64,000 nt of DNA from Corynebacterium bouchesdurhonense (GCF_900078305.2 NZ_LT546025.1:104288-168287); one strand, 5' to 3'. Shown: positions 53,717 to 63,391, counted from the stretch's first letter. Translations and numbers: made by a program. Notes: generated by a model not told the origin, from the sequence alone.

Positions 53717-54598
53717 ATGGCGGCCATGTCAGACACCGCAGACACCGCAGACACCGCAGACACCGAAGACACCGCAGATACCCTCCAAAACGACATAATC
53801 GCGGCGCTGGGGGCGCGCCCAGGCATCGACCCCGCCGCCGAGGTGGAGGCGCGCGTGAACTTCCTCGCGGACTACCTCGAGGCAACGGGCGCACAGGGCT
53901 TCGTGCTGGGCGTATCGGGGGGCCAGGATTCGACGCTGGCGGGGCGGCTGGCGCAGGTGGCCGTCGAAAAGCAACGGGCCCGGGGAGCGGATGCGGAGTT
54001 CGTCGCGGTGCGGCTGCCGCACGGGGTGCAGGCGGACGAAGACGACGCCCAGCTCGCGCTGCGCTTCATCCGGCCGGACCGCACGGTGACGGTGGACATC
54101 AAGCCGGCCACCGACGCCTTGACCGGGGCCGTGTCGGGGGCGCTGGGCGGGGACGCACTCGGGGATTTCAACAAGGGCAACGTCAAGGCCAGGTTGCGCA
54201 TGGTGGCGCAGTACGCCATCGCCGGCGAGCGGGGGCTGCTGGTTATCGGCACGGACCACGCGGCGGAGAACCTCACCGGCTTCTTCACCAAGTTCGGCGA
54301 CGGCGCGGCGGACCTGGTGCCGCTGGCGGGGCTGAACAAGCGCCAGGGCGCGCAGATGCTCGAGCACCTCGGGGCGGACCCGCGGCTGTGGGAGAAGGTG
54401 CCCACCGCGGACCTGGAGGAGGACCGCCCCGCGCTGCCTGACGAAGAGGCCCTGGGCGTGACGTACGCGCAGATCGATGACTACCTCGAGGGCAAGCACA
54501 TCGCCCCGGACGCCCGCGAACGGCTCGAGCACCTGTGGCGGGTGGGGCAGCACAAGCGGCACCTCCCGCCCGGGCCAGCCGAGACCTGGTGGCGCTAG
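53717..54598 (+). CDS. nadE: NAD+ synthetase, ammonia-dependent
   Basis: 293 residues from ATG at 53717, or 290 from ATG at 53726. The N-terminus contains an ADT repeat from five 9-bp units. The catalytic part has [15 protein letters not shown] (PP-loop), [28 protein letters not shown] and [20 protein letters not shown], typical of the single-domain NadE. There is no glutaminase domain. It makes NAD from nicotinate adenine dinucleotide. GCTTNTCGACG at 53962-53972 encodes VEKQ. Confidence 0.96.
   Translation: MAAMSDTADTADTADTEDTADTLQNDIIAALGARPGIDPAAEVEARVNFLADYLEATGAQGFVLGVSGGQDSTLAGRLAQVAVEKQRARGADAEFVAVRLPHGVQADEDDAQLALRFIRPDRTVTVDIKPATDALTGAVSGALGGDALGDFNKGNVKARLRMVAQYAIAGERGLLVIGTDHAAENLTGFFTKFGDGAADLVPLAGLNKRQGAQMLEHLGADPRLWEKVPTADLEEDRPALPDEEALGVTYAQIDDYLEGKHIAPDARERLEHLWRVGQHKRHLPPGPAETWWR
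53732..53776 (+). repeat. 9-bp tandem repeat in the nadE N-terminus
   Basis: GACACCGCA occurs five times in tandem, the fourth copy with one change (GACACCGAA). It is in frame and encodes repeated DTA. Confidence 0.95.
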
Positions 54599-55374
54599 GC
54601 CAGTACCCGCAACGCTTCCTCTGCCGCCCGCACCAGGGAGGCCCCGTACGCCGGGCCGTGCGTCGCCGCGTGCACCGCGAGCGGGTGCAGCTGGTGGACG
54701 GGGATACGCCGGCGCCAGTCCTCGCCCAGCTCTCCCCCGGCGGCGAGGTAGCCGTCCACAAGGGCATCGAGGTGCGGCGCGCCGAAGAGCTCGAGCATGG
54801 CAATGTCCGTGAGCGGGTGCCCGCCGTGCGCAGCCGGGTCGATGAACCGCGGCCCGCCGGGCGAGTACAGAAGGTTGCCCGCCCAGAGGTCGCCGTGGAT
54901 GCGCGCTAGAGGAGCGTCCTCATCCAGCGCGAGGATCGCTTCGCACGCTTGCTTGACGACGCCCCCACCGCCGCCAACATTCCCCGCCCGCTGCGCGCGC
55001 TCCAGGAAGGGCAGCACCCGTTGGTGCACGTAGAACTCGGCCCAGCGGTCAGTGGGTGTGCACTCCTGGCGGACCCGGCCGATGAAGTTCGGTCCCTCCC
55101 AGCCGTCGGCCGGCGCGCCGAACGCGGCCGCGCCCGCGGCGTGGATCGCCGCGAGCTCCCGGCCGGCGGCGCGGGCGGCGTCCGCGGTGGGGCGGGCGAT
55201 GTCCACCCGCTCGATGGTGAGCGTGTTGGCGCCCTCGTCCACGTCGAGCACCTCCACCACGGCGTGCGACCCCTCGCGCAGCCAGCGCAGGTACGCGGCC
55301 TCCGCCGCGGCCGCGCCCGGTGCGCTGCCGTGCTTCACAAACGTGCGTTTCTCAGGCATGGTTTTCTCAGACAT
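54595..55374 (-). CDS. Fructosamine kinase family protein
   Basis: 259 residues from ATG at 55374, with GGAGGG five bases upstream. A kinase-like fold: FVKHGSAP (ATP lysine), [47 protein letters not shown] with the catalytic HGDLWxGN loop, and [22 protein letters not shown] with the metal aspartate. These are hallmarks of the fructosamine-3-kinase family, which phosphorylates sugars attached to proteins or small amines and so allows deglycation. Overlaps the ogt stop by 8 bp. Confidence 0.9.
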   Translation of the reverse strand: MSEKTMPEKRTFVKHGSAPGAAAAEAAYLRWLREGSHAVVEVLDVDEGANTLTIERVDIARPTADAARAAGRELAAIHAAGAAAFGAPADGWEGPNFIGRVRQECTPTDRWAEFYVHQRVLPFLERAQRAGNVGGGGGVVKQACEAILALDEDAPLARIHGDLWAGNLLYSPGGPRFIDPAAHGGHPLTDIAMLELFGAPHLDALVDGYLAAGGELGEDWRRRIPVHQLHPLAVHAATHGPAYGASLVRAAEEALRVLA

Positions 55375-55846
55375 GTATACCCTCCAGAGCGAGGAGCTGG
55401 CGTTTCGTCTCGGCGCCGCCGCGGTAGCCCCCGAGCGCCCCGTCGGAGCGCAGCACGCGATGGCATGGGACGAGGATCGGCAGCGGGTTGTGCGCGCAGG
55501 CCCCACCTACCGCCCGCACGGCGTTCGGGTTGCCCGCCGCGCGGGCGAGCTCGCCGTACGTGGTGGTGGTGCCGAACGGCACCTTCGCCAGCTCGGCGAG
55601 GACCCCGGCGCGGAAGCGGCTGGCAAAGCGGAAATCCAGGGGCACGGTGAAAGCGCGGCGCCGCCCCGCGAAGTACTCCTCCAGCTGGCGGGCCGCTAAC
55701 GGGACCTCGGCGTGCTCGCCGATGCGCTCGCGCTCCTCGACGATGCCGTCGGAGGCGAAGAGCACCTTGGCAACGCCGGCATGGGACACCACGAGCCCGA
55801 TCGGCCCAATCGGGGTGTCAATGTGATGGAAGCTCAGCCCGTCCAT
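55367..55846 (-). CDS. ogt: Methylated-DNA-protein-cysteine methyltransferase
   Basis: 159 residues from ATG at 55846. FGTTTTYGELARAAGNPNAVRAVGGACAHNPLPILVPCHRVLRSDGALGGYRGG is represented by its landmarks: FGTTTTYGELA, the recognition helix with the RAVGGA arginine finger, and PCHRV with the acceptor cysteine. It removes methyl groups from O6-methylguanine in a suicide reaction. It is coupled to the fructosamine kinase gene, so two damage-repair functions share a transcript. Confidence 0.96.
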   Translation of the reverse strand: MDGLSFHHIDTPIGPIGLVVSHAGVAKVLFASDGIVEERERIGEHAEVPLAARQLEEYFAGRRRAFTVPLDFRFASRFRAGVLAELAKVPFGTTTTYGELARAAGNPNAVRAVGGACAHNPLPILVPCHRVLRSDGALGGYRGGAETKRQLLALEGIHV

Positions 55847-55908
55847 GGGCCCCACCGTAGCGGGATGTAGCAGACCCCGGCGAGGAGCCGCCAAAGGTGC
55901 GTACGTTG

Positions 55909-55981
55909 TGGAGCTAACGGGATTCGAACCCGTGACCCCCACACTGCCAGTGTGGTGCGCTACCAGCTGCGCCATAGCCCC
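55909..55981 (-). tRNA. tRNA-Ala (anticodon GGC), copy 1
   Basis: Acceptor GGGGCTA / TAGCTCC; anticodon arm CCACA-CTGGCAG-TGTGG gives GGC; CCA is not encoded. Identical over 73 bases to copy 2. Confidence 0.96.
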
Positions 55982-56022
55982 GTGGAGCCGCAAGCGGCTC
56001 TGCGTGTATGAAGTTGTATGGG

Positions 56023-56095
56023 TGGAGCTAACGGGATTCGAACCCGTGACCCCCACACTGCCAGTGTGGTGCGCTACCAGCTGCGCCATAGCCCC
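56023..56095 (-). tRNA. tRNA-Ala (anticodon GGC), copy 2
   Basis: Same sequence as copy 1, 41 bp upstream on the same strand. The spacer contains GAGCCGC / GCGGCTC, a small hairpin. Confidence 0.96.
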
Positions 56096-56190
56096 AGCTT
56101 GCCCGCGGGCAACTTCGCTAAATATACCGGCGGCGCGCCGGGCAACCAAATCCCCAGCACACCGCCGGCTGTCAGTGCCGCAGCGCGGCC

Positions 56191-56934
56191 CTAGAGGTCA
56201 GCCAGCGTCTGCGGCCACGCGTCCCGGTCGGGGTTGATGTCCTCGACATCCTTGCCGTCAATCAGCACGCGCGGCGTCCAAGACTCGCCAGTGGTGTCGT
56301 TCTGGAGTTTCTGGTTGTCCTCGCCCATCTTCTTCGCCGCGTCGATGAACTTCCCGTCGCGGATGTCCTGCTGCGCTTGGCCGGACGCACCAAAGGCTGC
56401 CGCCTTGTCCGCGAAGGCTGCATTGTCCATCTTTGCCTTGTAGGCCTCGGCCTGGTCCTGGAAGAGGTAGTTGCGCAGGGAGAACGCTGCGTCATAGTCG
56501 CCGTCGGCAAGCAGTGCGAGCTCGGCCGCGAGCGCGCGCGTTGAGTGCCCCTCGGTACCGCGGTCGAGCGCGGTCATCGGGCGCAGGTCGACCTTGATCT
56601 CGCCGGCCCGAAGCTTCTCCATCATGGCCTCGTCGGACGCGATGTGCAGGTCCGCGCAGTGGGAGCAGGAGAAGTCCTCGAAGTAGTCTGCGGTCTTGGC
56701 GTCTGCCGCGGACTCTTCGCCCGCCAAGTGGATCACGTCCTCTCCCTCAGACCACTCGATGTTGATGCCTGAGGTGTCCACCGCATACTGCTGCAGGGCC
56801 TCGTCCTGCTGGTTGCGGCCGTTGTAGACGATGATGCCGATAACCAGCAGGGCGATCGCCACGACAGCGAGGAGCGCCCAGATGAAGGCGCTGTTGCCCT
56901 TCTGGTTCGGGTTCTGCACTTTGCGAGTAGTCAC
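56191..56934 (-). CDS. Membrane-anchored DsbA-like thiol oxidoreductase
   Basis: 247 residues from ATG at 56934. One N-terminal anchor at about 17-37 (FIWALLAVVAIALLVIGIIVY) and an extracytoplasmic thioredoxin fold with FEDFSC90-S-H-C93 and a cis-proline region WTPRVLIDG. Its insertion helices are rich in charged residues. It resembles actinobacterial DsbA/DsbG-like thioredoxin_4 proteins that oxidise or isomerise disulfides outside the membrane. The MauE/DoxX-type gene 57 bp upstream on the same strand may be its electron partner. Confidence 0.9.
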   Translation of the reverse strand: MTTRKVQNPNQKGNSAFIWALLAVVAIALLVIGIIVYNGRNQQDEALQQYAVDTSGINIEWSEGEDVIHLAGEESAADAKTADYFEDFSCSHCADLHIASDEAMMEKLRAGEIKVDLRPMTALDRGTEGHSTRALAAELALLADGDYDAAFSLRNYLFQDQAEAYKAKMDNAAFADKAAAFGASGQAQQDIRDGKFIDAAKKMGEDNQKLQNDTTGESWTPRVLIDGKDVEDINPDRDAWPQTLADL

Positions 56935-56991
56935 GGTGGTTCCTAACGTGTCGACGATGGGTTGCGGTAGATGGCTACCAAGTGTCTGAGT

Positions 56992-57480
56992 CTACGGGTA
57001 GATGGCCAGGCGCCGGAACGGCCGGATCATCATGAAGACGGTGACGGCCGCGAAGGTGAGGTCTCGCCAGATGGTCTTCAGCACATCCCCCGGCTCGGGG
57101 TGGCCCTGCGCCGGGTCGAAACAGCCGCAGTCAATGACCATGCCGCGCGCGTGCACGGACCACAGACCGGCGATGAACAGCGCGAGGACAACCAGCGACA
57201 CAGCCCCTGACCAGCGCAGCTTGATGCCCAGCAGCAGGAACAGGCCGCCCGCCAGCTCGAGCGGGCCAATGAGGTGCGCGAGGATCTCCGACCAGTACGG
57301 GGTGAACACCTCGTACGCCTCGATCGACTGCGTCACCTCCATGTGGTGGCCGATCTTTGACACACCAGCCGAGATCCACACGTAGGCGAGGAAAAAGCGC
57401 GCCGCCGCGGCCAGCACGTCCAGGACGATGCTCGCCACCCCGGGCCGCTCGGCCGGCTGGACGGAAACAGTAGAGCTCAC
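56992..57480 (-). CDS. MauE/DoxX-type redox membrane protein
   Basis: 162 residues from ATG at 57480. Four membrane helices with FFLAYVWISAGVSKIGHHM, LIGPLELAGGLFLLLG, VVLALFIAGLWS and a C-terminal helix. The loop VIDCGCFDPAQ contains a CxC pair, typical of MauE-like members of the DoxX superfamily that pass electrons to periplasmic thiol proteins. Its downstream neighbour is a DsbA-like protein, which supports a joint role in disulfide formation. Confidence 0.85.
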   Translation of the reverse strand: MSSTVSVQPAERPGVASIVLDVLAAAARFFLAYVWISAGVSKIGHHMEVTQSIEAYEVFTPYWSEILAHLIGPLELAGGLFLLLGIKLRWSGAVSLVVLALFIAGLWSVHARGMVIDCGCFDPAQGHPEPGDVLKTIWRDLTFAAVTVFMMIRPFRRLAIYP

Positions 57481-57537
57481 CCGTCAAACCCTAGCGCACC
57501 GGCACGCCGCCCGGCCCCACGACGGCTGTGGTGCCGG

Positions 57538-59217
57538 TTACTCGCCCAGCACGCCCGAGACGATGTTCACCGCCTCCGCCTGCACCTGCTCGAGGTGCTC
57601 GGCGCCCTTGAAGGACTCGGCGTAAATCTTGTACTTGTCCTCGGTGCCGGAGGGCCGCGCCGCGAACCAGGCGTTCTCGGTGACCACTTTCAGCCCGCCG
57701 ATGGCCGCGCCGTTGCCGGGCGCCTCAGTGAGTTTGGCGGTGATCTCCTCCCCCGCCAGCTCGGTCGCCGGCACCTGGTCCGGGGAGAGCGCTTTCAGCG
57801 CCGCCTTCTGCTCGCGGTTCGCCGGCGCGTCGATGCGCGCGTACGCGGGGGCGCCGAACTGCGCTTCGAGCTCGGCGTAGCGCTGCGACGGGGTCTTCCC
57901 CGTCACGGCGGTCATTTCGGAGGCCAGCAAGTCGAGGATGATGCCGTCCTTGTCGGTGGACCAGACGGTGCCATCCTTGCGCAGGAACGACGCCCCCGCG
58001 GACTCCTCGCCGCCGAAGCCGACGCTCCCGTCGATCAGCCCCGGCACGAACCACTTGAAGCCCACCGGCACCTCCACTAGCCGGCGGCCCAGCGAGGCCA
58101 CCACCCGGTCAATCATCGAGGAGGACACCAGGGTCTTGCCCACCGCCGTGGTTTCCGGCCAGCCGTCGCGGTGGCTGAAGAGGTACTCGATGGCCACCGC
58201 CAGGTAGTGGTTCGGGTTCATCAGCCCGGCGTCCGGGGTAACAATGCCGTGGCGGTCCGCGTCCGCGTCGTTGCCGGTGGCGATGCCGTACTTGTCACTA
58301 TTGTGCACCAAGCTCGCCATGGAGTTCGGCGAGGAGCAGTCCATCCGGATCTTGCCGTCGGTGTCCAGCGTCATGAACCGCCAGGTGGCGTCCACCTCCG
58401 GGTTGACCACCGTGAGGTTCAGGCCGTGCGTGTCGGCGATCGCGCCCCAGTAGTCCACCGAGGCGCCGCCCATCGGGTCGGCGCCGATGCGCAGGTCCGA
58501 GCCACGGATGGCGTCGATGTCCACCACGTTGACCAGGTCGGCCACGTAGCGCCCCATGAAGTCGAAGCGCTCCACCCGATCGTCCAGCACGCCGGCAACC
58601 GGGGTGCGGCGCACGCCTTCGAGCCCGGCGCGCAGGTAGGCGTTGGCGCGCTCGGCGATCCAGTCCGTGGCGTCGGTGCCCGCGGGGCCGCCGCTCGGCG
58701 GGTTGTACTTGAAGCCGCCGTCGCGCGGCGGGTTGTGGGACGGGGTGATCACAATGCCGTCGGCACGCTTCGGGTCCGTGCCCGTTACCCCGCCGGCGAG
58801 GCCCGCGTTGTGCGAGAGGATGGCGTGGGAGACGGCTGGGGTGGGCGTGTACCTCCCCGCGGCGTCGACAAGCACTGCTACCTCGTTGGCAATGAGCACC
58901 TCCAGCGCCGAGAGCATCGCCGGCTCGGAGAGCGCGTGGGTGTCGCGGCCGATGAAGACCGGGCCGCCGATCGACTGCTCCCGACGGTAATCCACAATTG
59001 CCTGGGTGGTGGCCAGAATGTGGGCCTCGTTGAACGCGTTGTCCAAAGACGAGCCGCGGTGCCCCGAGGTGCCGAAGGCCACCTGCTGGTCCGGGTTTTC
59101 CGGATCCACCTCGCGGGTGTAGTAGGCAGTGACCAGCTGGGCGATGTCGATGAGGTCTTCGGGGCGGGCGGCCTTCGGGGCGAGACGCGCTCGGCGTAGG
59201 CTGAAGTGGTGCAACAA
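57538..59217 (-). CDS. pgm: Phosphoglucomutase, alpha-D-glucose-specific
   Basis: 559 residues. [22 protein letters not shown], the phosphoserine loop [15 protein letters not shown], metal loop [13 protein letters not shown], sugar loop [11 protein letters not shown] and phosphate loop [11 protein letters not shown] are complete. It interconverts glucose 1- and 6-phosphate for glycogen, trehalose and cell-wall sugars. The start is doubtful: the only in-frame start found ahead of [11 protein letters not shown] is TTG at 59217, inside the divergent crcB gene and without a clear binding site. GCTTNTCGACG at 58863-58873. Confidence 0.93.
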   Translation of the reverse strand: MLHHFSLRRARLAPKAARPEDLIDIAQLVTAYYTREVDPENPDQQVAFGTSGHRGSSLDNAFNEAHILATTQAIVDYRREQSIGGPVFIGRDTHALSEPAMLSALEVLIANEVAVLVDAAGRYTPTPAVSHAILSHNAGLAGGVTGTDPKRADGIVITPSHNPPRDGGFKYNPPSGGPAGTDATDWIAERANAYLRAGLEGVRRTPVAGVLDDRVERFDFMGRYVADLVNVVDIDAIRGSDLRIGADPMGGASVDYWGAIADTHGLNLTVVNPEVDATWRFMTLDTDGKIRMDCSSPNSMASLVHNSDKYGIATGNDADADRHGIVTPDAGLMNPNHYLAVAIEYLFSHRDGWPETTAVGKTLVSSSMIDRVVASLGRRLVEVPVGFKWFVPGLIDGSVGFGGEESAGASFLRKDGTVWSTDKDGIILDLLASEMTAVTGKTPSQRYAELEAQFGAPAYARIDAPANREQKAALKALSPDQVPATELAGEEITAKLTEAPGNGAAIGGLKVVTENAWFAARPSGTEDKYKIYAESFKGAEHLEQVQAEAVNIVSGVLGE

Positions 59218-59556
59218 TTACCGCTCCGGACAGGCCTCACCGTGGGCCTCGGGGCGGGCGCCGGGGCCACCGTGCGCGAGCTGGTGCTCTACCTCGCCGG
59301 GCCGTCCTCGCCGGAGGCGCTGATCCTCGCCGTCACCTTCGCCATCAACGTGTCCGCTTGCTTCGCCATGGGCCTTGTGCAGCCCGGCCCGTTCTGGGGC
59401 ATGGGATTCCTCGGCGGCTTCAGCACGTTCTCCGCCGTCGCCCTCGCCTGCGCGCCCATGCCGCCGCTGCTCGCGTGGTTCATCATCTCCCTCAGCGTCG
59501 CCGTGGCCGTGGCCGCCTGGCTGGCGGGCGACGCCTGCAGGAGGCGCAGTGGTTAG
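59206..59556 (+). CDS. crcB1: Fluoride channel subunit CrcB/Fluc (first)
   Basis: 116 residues from GTG at 59206 or the next codon. Four membrane helices; [17 protein letters not shown] is the conserved GxxxR start, [15 protein letters not shown] the asparagine helix, and [13 protein letters not shown] the G-F-S-T-F-S track that lines the pore. A dual-topology pair with the next gene is expected to form a heterodimer that exports fluoride. Its 5' end overlaps the assigned pgm start by 12 bp on the other strand. Confidence 0.93.
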   Translation: MVQQLPLRTGLTVGLGAGAGATVRELVLYLAGPSSPEALILAVTFAINVSACFAMGLVQPGPFWGMGFLGGFSTFSAVALACAPMPPLLAWFIISLSVAVAVAAWLAGDACRRRSG

Positions 59557-59917
59557 TACCCCCAGCCTGCCCGCCGCAGTGGCCGGCGTCTTCGTCGGCG
59601 GGATCGCCGGGGGATTCTGCCGCTGGCTGCTCACCCAGCTGATTGCAAACCAGCGCGTGGCCACCTTCGTGGCCAACATGGCGGCCTCGTTCATCGTCGG
59701 GATCGTGGCCGCGGTGCCGGGCGAGTGGCAGATTGCCATCGGCGTCGGATTCGCCGGCGCACTGTCCACGCTCGCGCTCTTGGCCCGCCAGCTCGGCGAA
59801 TTGCTGCAGCGGCGCCACCTCCCGCTGGCGTTCGGCTACGCCGGCGCGACCGCTATCGGCGGGCTGCTCGCCGCCCTCACGGGGATGTGGCTCGGGCGGT
59901 GGTGGCTGGGGGGCTAG
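59549..59917 (+). CDS. crcB2: Fluoride channel subunit CrcB/Fluc (second)
   Basis: 122 residues from GTG at 59549, with AGGAGG upstream and an 8-bp overlap with crcB1. Four membrane helices. FVGGIAGGFCRWLLTQ, VATFVANMAASFIVGIV and IAIGVGFAGALSTLALLA replace the GFSTFS motif with FAGALSTLA, so this subunit has lost one of the phenylalanine/serine pore sets, as seen in some paired Fluc systems. It probably needs CrcB1 for function. Confidence 0.9.
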   Translation: MVSTPSLPAAVAGVFVGGIAGGFCRWLLTQLIANQRVATFVANMAASFIVGIVAAVPGEWQIAIGVGFAGALSTLALLARQLGELLQRRHLPLAFGYAGATAIGGLLAALTGMWLGRWWLGG

Positions 59918-59933
59918 GCGCGGGCGAAGGGGG

Positions 59934-59944
59934 CGTCGATAAGC
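59934..59944 (-). repeat. GCTTNTCGACG motif, intergenic copy between crcB2 and ABC permease
   Basis: Exact copy (CGTCGATAAGC on the + strand) flanked by GGGGG and, after AAAAAA, by GCCC. It lies in the convergent gap and could form part of a weak terminator. Confidence 0.9.
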
Positions 59945-59964
59945 ATGCAAAAAAGCCCGATCCC

Positions 59965-62559
59965 CTACTCCACAATCGCATCGAGCGGCGGCGTGGCCGC
60001 GGCGCGCTGGGCCGGCCACACGGCCGCAAGGATGCCCACGACGATGCTGCCGCCGAGCATCGTCCACACCAGCGGCCACGGCACCACGATTACCTCGATG
60101 CCCTTGTCCGCGAGCACGGTCAGAAACGCCCACCCCAGGCCCAAGCCCAGCGCCACGCCGATTAACGCGCCGAAGAGCGCCATCTGCACCGATTCCAAGA
60201 TGATCATGGTGCGCACCTGACCGCGGTGGGTGCCCACAGCGCGCAGCATGCCGATCTCCTGGCGGCGCTCGATCACGGAGAGAGTGAGCGTATTGACAAT
60301 GCCCAGCACGGCGATGACCACCGCCAGCGAGAGCAGGGCGTAAAGGATGAACAGCATCTGGTCGATCAGGTCCAGCACCTCGCCCGAAACGTCGTCCTTG
60401 GACTGCACCTTCACCACAATGTCGTGCTTGACCTCGGCCTCGAGGTTCGCCCGCAGCTGCTCGGCGTCCACGCTGCCGTCCCCGCTCACGCCCAGCATGA
60501 CCATGTCGGCGCGGCCCGGCACGAGCTGGTTGGCCACGTCCGCGCCCACCACCACCGAGGTGAGGATGGAGGAGTGTTCGAAGATGCCGCCCACCGTGGC
60601 CTCTACCGCGCCCGGGGCCACCCCCGGCGCGGCCACCTCCACCGTGTCGCCCACCGACCAACCGCGGCGCTCGGCCCACTCGCGCGGGGCGATCACCGTA
60701 TTGCCCTCGAGGGCGGAGGAGCCCGCGACCATGTCCATGGTAATCAGGTTGCCCGGGTCACCGTAGAGCACGGAGGTCGAGCCGAACTGGCCCACCTTGT
60801 TGGAGTACTCGCCGTCCACGGTAATCGGCGCCTCAGTGTACGCGGCCACGTCGCCTACGCCCGGCACCGCGGGGATCCGCTCCATCAGGTCGCCGGGTAT
60901 GGGGAACGCGCCCGTGACCGGCCCGGCCAGGACGTACTCCGCGCTCACCTCGTTGTCGGCCACGGTGTCCACGGACTGCTTCATGGACGCGCCCAGCATG
61001 CCGATGATGGTCACCAGCGCGATCCCCAGCATCAAGGCGAACGCGGTGGCGGAGGTGCGCCGCGGGTTGCGGCGGGTGTTTGTTGACGCTAGCTTGCCGA
61101 CGCTCCCGAACGGCGCCCCCAACACCCTCCCCAGCGGCGGCACCACCGGCAGGGACAGCGCGGGGCCGGCCAGGAACAACCCCGCGATCACAGCGGCGGC
61201 CGCCACGCCGATCAGGCTCGCGCGGTTGCCCGTGGTCTGCTGATCCCACGCCAGGCCCGCGGCCGCCGCGGCCACGCCCGCCGCGATGAGGAGGCCGCCC
61301 GCCGCGGTACGGCCGGTCAGCGGCTGGGGCGCGGCACTTTCGCTGGAGCGCATCGCCGCCACCGGTTCCACCCGGCCGGCCTGCCGCGCCGGCGCCCACG
61401 CAGAGAGCAGCGTGACGAGGGTGCCGGCCGCGATGGGTACCAAAACCGCGCGCGGCGACAAGCCGATCCCGCCTGCCGGGAGGTCCATCCCGCGCCCGCC
61501 CATCACGAGCTTGATCAGGGCAACCAGGCCCGCACCCGCAGCGACGCCGAGCGCGGAGCCGAGCAGTCCCACCACCAGCGCCTCCGCCGCCACCGAGCGG
61601 GTGATCTGCCGCCGCGACGCCCCGAGCGCCCTCAGCAGCGCGAACTCGCGGGTGCGCTGCGCCACGATCATCGCAAACGTGTTGGCAATCAGGAACGTAC
61701 CCACCAAAAGGCCCACCAGCCCGAATGCGATGAGGAAGTAGGAGATGAAGCTCAGCGCGTCGCGCACGCTTTTCGACGCCTCCTCCGCAGCCTCCTCGGC
61801 ACCCACAACCCGCAACCCGGGCAGCGCCTCCGCGGCCTCCCGCGTCAGCTCCTCGGCCGAGGTCCCGTCAGCGGCCGCCAGGAGCAGCGCCGGGCGCGCG
61901 CCGTCGGCCGAGTACATGTCCAGGTAGTCCGCCTCGGGTACGAGGAAGCGCAGCGACGTGTCCTGCACGTCCGGGTCCTCGTAGAGGCCCACCACCGAGT
62001 AGTTCGCCCGTCCCGCGGTGTCCACCACGATGAGGTTTTGGCCCACCGCTATGCCGTACCGCTCGGCGCCGTTGCGGTTGAGCACCGCCTCCGCGCCGGA
62101 GTCGCGGATCCCGGCACCCGCGTCGCCGGCTTCGGGAGCCCGGCCCTGGGCGATCTCCGGCGGCTTGCCCACCGACTCCCCCGGCCCGTAGTACACACCG
62201 GCGCTGGCGGAGCCCTGCCGCGTCTGGAACGGCTCCTCACTTTCGGTAGCCGCCACAACCACCTTCGCACCGATCACGTTCACGCGCGCGGCACCCGGCA
62301 GCGCGGCGGCGGTACCGGCGTCCTCCGCGCTCACCGAGCCACCCTCCTCCGCCGGCTCCACCACCGTATCGCCGCCCGAGTACCGGGTGGCCACGGCGCT
62401 GTCGAAGGTGCGCCCGAGCATGTTGGTGAACATCAGCGAACCGGCGATGAACGCGGTGCCCAACACGACCGCCAGCACCGTCAACCCGAGCCGCAGCTTG
62501 TGCGCACCAATGTTGCGCAGCGACACCTTCGCCAGCGCCCGGTTTCCGCCCGCCATCAC
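59965..62559 (-). CDS. MacB/FtsX-type ABC transporter permease
   Basis: 864 residues from GTG at 62559 (or ATG at 62556, overlapping the ATPase stop). N-terminal helix LGLTVLAVVLGTAFIAGSLMF, a periplasmic domain to about 260, three helices (ISYFLIAFGLVGLLVGTFLIANTF; ALVVGLLGSALGVAAGAGLVALI; LVPIAAGTLVTLLSAW), two more helices near 410-460, a second MacB-like core with a further periplasmic domain, and three C-terminal helices. The cytoplasmic loops ERRQEIGMLRAVG and TREFALLRALG bind the ATPase. These tandem FtsX proteins extract or export lipoproteins, peptides or lipids; substrate unknown. GCTTNTCGACG at 61768-61778. Confidence 0.92.
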   Translation of the reverse strand: MMAGGNRALAKVSLRNIGAHKLRLGLTVLAVVLGTAFIAGSLMFTNMLGRTFDSAVATRYSGGDTVVEPAEEGGSVSAEDAGTAAALPGAARVNVIGAKVVVAATESEEPFQTRQGSASAGVYYGPGESVGKPPEIAQGRAPEAGDAGAGIRDSGAEAVLNRNGAERYGIAVGQNLIVVDTAGRANYSVVGLYEDPDVQDTSLRFLVPEADYLDMYSADGARPALLLAAADGTSAEELTREAAEALPGLRVVGAEEAAEEASKSVRDALSFISYFLIAFGLVGLLVGTFLIANTFAMIVAQRTREFALLRALGASRRQITRSVAAEALVVGLLGSALGVAAGAGLVALIKLVMGGRGMDLPAGGIGLSPRAVLVPIAAGTLVTLLSAWAPARQAGRVEPVAAMRSSESAAPQPLTGRTAAGGLLIAAGVAAAAAGLAWDQQTTGNRASLIGVAAAAVIAGLFLAGPALSLPVVPPLGRVLGAPFGSVGKLASTNTRRNPRRTSATAFALMLGIALVTIIGMLGASMKQSVDTVADNEVSAEYVLAGPVTGAFPIPGDLMERIPAVPGVGDVAAYTEAPITVDGEYSNKVGQFGSTSVLYGDPGNLITMDMVAGSSALEGNTVIAPREWAERRGWSVGDTVEVAAPGVAPGAVEATVGGIFEHSSILTSVVVGADVANQLVPGRADMVMLGVSGDGSVDAEQLRANLEAEVKHDIVVKVQSKDDVSGEVLDLIDQMLFILYALLSLAVVIAVLGIVNTLTLSVIERRQEIGMLRAVGTHRGQVRTMIILESVQMALFGALIGVALGLGLGWAFLTVLADKGIEVIVVPWPLVWTMLGGSIVVGILAAVWPAQRAAATPPLDAIVE

Positions 62560-63281
62560 CCCTCGATTCCCGCCATGACCTGCAAGATGGCATCCATGTC
62601 CGGGTCGCGCAACTCGTTGACCACTCTCCCGTCGCGCAGGAAGATCACCCGGTCCGCGTACGATGCCGCACGTGCGTCATGGGTAACAATCACCACGGTC
62701 TGACCGTCGAAGTCCACGGCGTGCCGCAGAATCTCCAGTACCTCCCTCCCCGCGTTCGAGTCGAGGTTCCCGGTGGGCTCGTCGCCGAAGATGATGTCCG
62801 GTCGGCTCACCAGCGCGCGGGCGCAAGCCACGCGCTGCTGCTGGCCGCCGGACAGTTCGCTGGGGCGGTGGCCCAAACGCTGCGACAACCCGAGGCGCTG
62901 GGTAATCTCCTCGAGCCACGCCTGGTCGATCTCGCGCCCCGCAATGCTTGTGGGCAGCGCGATGTTCTCGGCCGCGGTGAGCGTGGGCACGAGGTTGAAG
63001 GATTGGAAAATGAACCCGAGCCGGTCGCGCCGCAGCTCCGTGATCTCCCTGTCTGACAGCCCCGACAGCGCGGTGCCGCCGATGTACGCCTCGCCCGACG
63101 TGAACGCGTCCAACCCGGCCATCGTGTGCATCAACGTGGACTTCCCCGACCCGGACGGGCCCATGATCGCCGTAAAGGTGTTGCGCTCGAACTCAACGCT
63201 CACCCCGTCAAGCGCCGTAACCACAGTGTCGCCCTGCCCATATGTTTTCACCAGGTTCACGGCGCGTGCCGCTGCTTCCAT
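62556..63281 (-). CDS. ABC transporter ATP-binding protein (MacB/LolD type)
   Basis: 241 residues from ATG at 63281, with AAGGGCGAG upstream. Walker A GPSGSGKST, Q-loop IFQSFNLVPTLTAAEN, signature LSGGQQQR, Walker B DIIFGDEPTGNLDS and H-loop VTHDARAASYADRVIFL. The GDEPTGNLDS form is characteristic of the LolD/MacB class. It drives the permease encoded directly downstream. Confidence 0.96.
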   Translation of the reverse strand: MEAAARAVNLVKTYGQGDTVVTALDGVSVEFERNTFTAIMGPSGSGKSTLMHTMAGLDAFTSGEAYIGGTALSGLSDREITELRRDRLGFIFQSFNLVPTLTAAENIALPTSIAGREIDQAWLEEITQRLGLSQRLGHRPSELSGGQQQRVACARALVSRPDIIFGDEPTGNLDSNAGREVLEILRHAVDFDGQTVVIVTHDARAASYADRVIFLRDGRVVNELRDPDMDAILQVMAGIEG

Positions 63282-63391
63282 GTCTCGCCCTTCTAGCCTT
63301 CGATCATCCAATCGCCCCACGCTACCCCGCCACGGCGGTGTGGGGTGCTGCCGGGCGGCTGGATCAGTGGCCCGCGGTGGCCTGGTTTTTC

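Noticed and set aside
53732..53776. 9-bp repeat array considered as a CRISPR
   Set aside because: The units are contiguous without spacers, in frame in nadE, and there are no cas genes.
55909..56095. Duplicated tRNA-Ala considered as att sites of an island
   Set aside because: Both copies are complete tRNAs in tandem with only 41 bp between them and no integrase, so simple gene duplication is enough.
57499..57539. ACCGGCAC / GTGCCGGT inverted repeat at the pgm stop
   Set aside because: The loop is 25 bases and there is no T-run; too weak to list as a terminator.
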